43,684 bases of DNA. It comes from Pseudomonadota bacterium (GTDB lineage Bacteria > Pseudomonadota > Gammaproteobacteria > Burkholderiales > Burkholderiaceae_C). The stretch is taken from positions 1-43,684 of the forward strand of contig JAEZKX010000371.1 of NCBI GenBank assembly GCA_023436025.1, in the 5' to 3' direction. Positions 42,568-43,684 of this stretch are shown one piece after another. The notes below the pieces were generated by a model that searched no databases, was not told the origin of the DNA, and was given only the letters and a program-made list of their open reading frames with translations. A program made the position numbers and the translations under genes. Position 1 is the first letter of the stretch. The number at the start of each line of letters is the position of its first letter.

Positions 42568-43684
42568 TCAGGCTTGGGTGTACCAGCGGTCGTCGCCGAC
42601 CATGATTTCGTGGTGGCCGCGGCCGGCCGGCATCATCGGGTAGCAGTTCTCCTGGGCGGCCACGCGCACGTCGAGGAAGAAGGGCCCGTCGTGGGCCAGG
42701 CATTGCGCCAGGGCTTCGTCCAGTTCCTCGGGCCGCGACACCGTCCTGGCGCCCCAGCCGAAGGCGCGCGCCAGCGCGACGAAATCGGGCAGTGCCGCAT
42801 TCCAGCTGTGGCTGATGCGGTTGCCGTGGTTCAGCTGCTGCCACTGGCGCACCATGCCCATGTAGCCGTTGTTCGACAGCACCACCTTCACCGGCGTGCC
42901 GTGCTGGACGGCGGTGGACAGCTCCTGGATGTTCATCAGGATGGAGGCGTCGCCGCTGACGCAGACGACGGTCTTGTCCGGGTGCGCGACCTGGGCGCCG
43001 ATGGCAGCCGGCAGGCCATAACCCATGGTGCCGGCGCCGCCGGAGGTGAGCCAGCGCCGCGGCTGTTCGAAGCGCAGGTACTGCGCGGCCCACATCTGGT
43101 GCTGGCCCACGTCGGTGGAGACGATGGCATCGCGCGAGGCCAGCTGCCGCTGCAGCGTGGCCAGCAGGTGCTGCGGCAGGACCACGTCTTCACGCGGCGT
43201 GTACGCCAGGCAGTCGCTGGCGCGCCAGGTGTCCACCTGCCGCCACCAGGCATCCAGCCGCCCCGGCGCAAGCGGCGGCAGCAGTTGCAGCAGCGCGCGC
43301 AGCACCGCGCCGCAGTCGCCCACCAGGCCCACGTCCACGGGAACCACCTTGCCGATGTTGCCGGGATGGATGTCGACGTGGATCTTGCGCGCGCCGGGGC
43401 TGAAGTCGGCGAGGCGGCCGGTGATGCGGTCGTCGAAGCGCGCGCCCACGCAGATCACCAGGTCGGCGTCGTGCATGGCCAGGTTGGCCTCGACCGTGCC
43501 GTGCATGCCCAGCATGCCCAGGAAGCGCGGGTCCGAGGCGGGCAGGGCGCCCAGGCCCATCAGCGTGAGGGTGGTGGGCAGGTGGCAGCGGCGCGCCAGC
43601 GCGGTGAAGGCTTCGCAGGCCGCGGGGCCGGAGTTGACCAGGCCGCCGCCGCCGTACAGCACCGGCCGGCGCGCCTGCGCCAGC
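42568..43684 (-). CDS. acetolactate synthase large subunit-like protein, cut by the window edge
   Basis: Only the C-terminal 371 residues are in the window; the gene continues past the right end. The central domain (GMHGTVEANLAMHDADLVICVGARFDDRITG) and the thiamine diphosphate domain (GGAGTMGYGLPAAIGAQVA, GDASILMNIQELSTAV, SNNGYMGMVRQWQ) match acetolactate synthase. The end, ENCYPMMPAGRGHHEIM, matches the biosynthetic IlvB type. The first GDG position of the cofactor motif reads GDA here. It condenses pyruvate into acetolactate for branched-chain amino acids, or acts as a paralogue; whether a small subunit gene is nearby cannot be seen. It lies 105 bp upstream of the ferredoxin oxidoreductase gene on the same strand. 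Confidence 0.85.
   Translation of the reverse strand, partial: LAQARRPVLYGGGGLVNSGPAACEAFTALARRCHLPTTLTLMGLGALPASDPRFLGMLGMHGTVEANLAMHDADLVICVGARFDDRITGRLADFSPGARKIHVDIHPGNIGKVVPVDVGLVGDCGAVLRALLQLLPPLAPGRLDAWWRQVDTWRASDCLAYTPREDVVLPQHLLATLQRQLASRDAIVSTDVGQHQMWAAQYLRFEQPRRWLTSGGAGTMGYGLPAAIGAQVAHPDKTVVCVSGDASILMNIQELSTAVQHGTPVKVVLSNNGYMGMVRQWQQLNHGNRISHSWNAALPDFVALARAFGWGARTVSRPEELDEALAQCLAHDGPFFLDVRVAAQENCYPMMPAGRGHHEIMVGDDRWYTQA

Noticed and set aside
39461..43093. 1210-codon minus-strand frame
   Set aside because: A shadow of the ferredoxin oxidoreductase and acetolactate synthase genes in another frame, with arginine/glycine-rich junk composition.

Overview
The window is GC-rich DNA from a betaproteobacterium, most likely Burkholderiales of the Comamonadaceae type (Variovorax/Ramlibacter-like). 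This rests on the codon bias, the large fused indolepyruvate ferredoxin oxidoreductase, the phosphotransferase/enoyl-CoA hydratase/acyl-CoA dehydrogenase locus and the LysR/TauD pairs. No database search was possible; all family calls come from reading motifs.

From base 1 to about 19,230 the DNA looks like an acquired element. It has a plasmid-type replication and partition module read leftward: parA-like, ribbon-helix-helix and TrfA-like genes, with iteron-like repeats between the last two. To its left lies about 1.1 kb without a credible gene but dense in hairpins. After a small unknown gene comes a rightward, tightly overlapping operon: ribbon-helix-helix protein, DUF499 ATPase, DUF3780 protein, an unlisted 56-aa ORF, a DUF1156 adenine methylase, and a phospholipase D/SNF2 helicase. 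This is a DISARM-related anti-phage array. Facing it tail to tail is a toxin-antitoxin-chaperone operon (MqsR-like, MqsA-like, SecB-like). Diverging from that is a 714-aa protein fusing an XRE helix-turn-helix to a GTPase-like P-loop domain, the best candidate here for an undescribed function. The element appears to end at 19,208-19,227, where a 20-nt copy of a tRNA-Ser 3' end is followed by a hairpin terminator.

From about 19.2 kb rightward the genes are ordinary chromosomal ones. A MerR regulator diverges from a Tat-exported NTF2-like protein, with a recognisable MerR-type 19-bp-spacer promoter between them. A decayed FAD monooxygenase remnant follows. Next come a phosphotransferase, an enoyl-CoA hydratase and an acyl-CoA dehydrogenase that lost its C-terminal third at a rearrangement junction near 24.57 kb. 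Beyond the junction are an SDR protein, a LysR regulator, a GDSL hydrolase coupled to an MFS exporter, an SRPBCC protein, an AraC regulator, and an aspartate/glutamate racemase coupled to a glyoxalase-fold protein.

From 31.9 to 36.6 kb lies a three-gene operon for the osmoprotectant N-acetylglutaminylglutamine amide (asnO, ngg, M42 peptidase). It is followed by a divergent TauD dioxygenase/LysR pair, indolepyruvate ferredoxin oxidoreductase, and an acetolactate synthase large subunit cut by the window edge.
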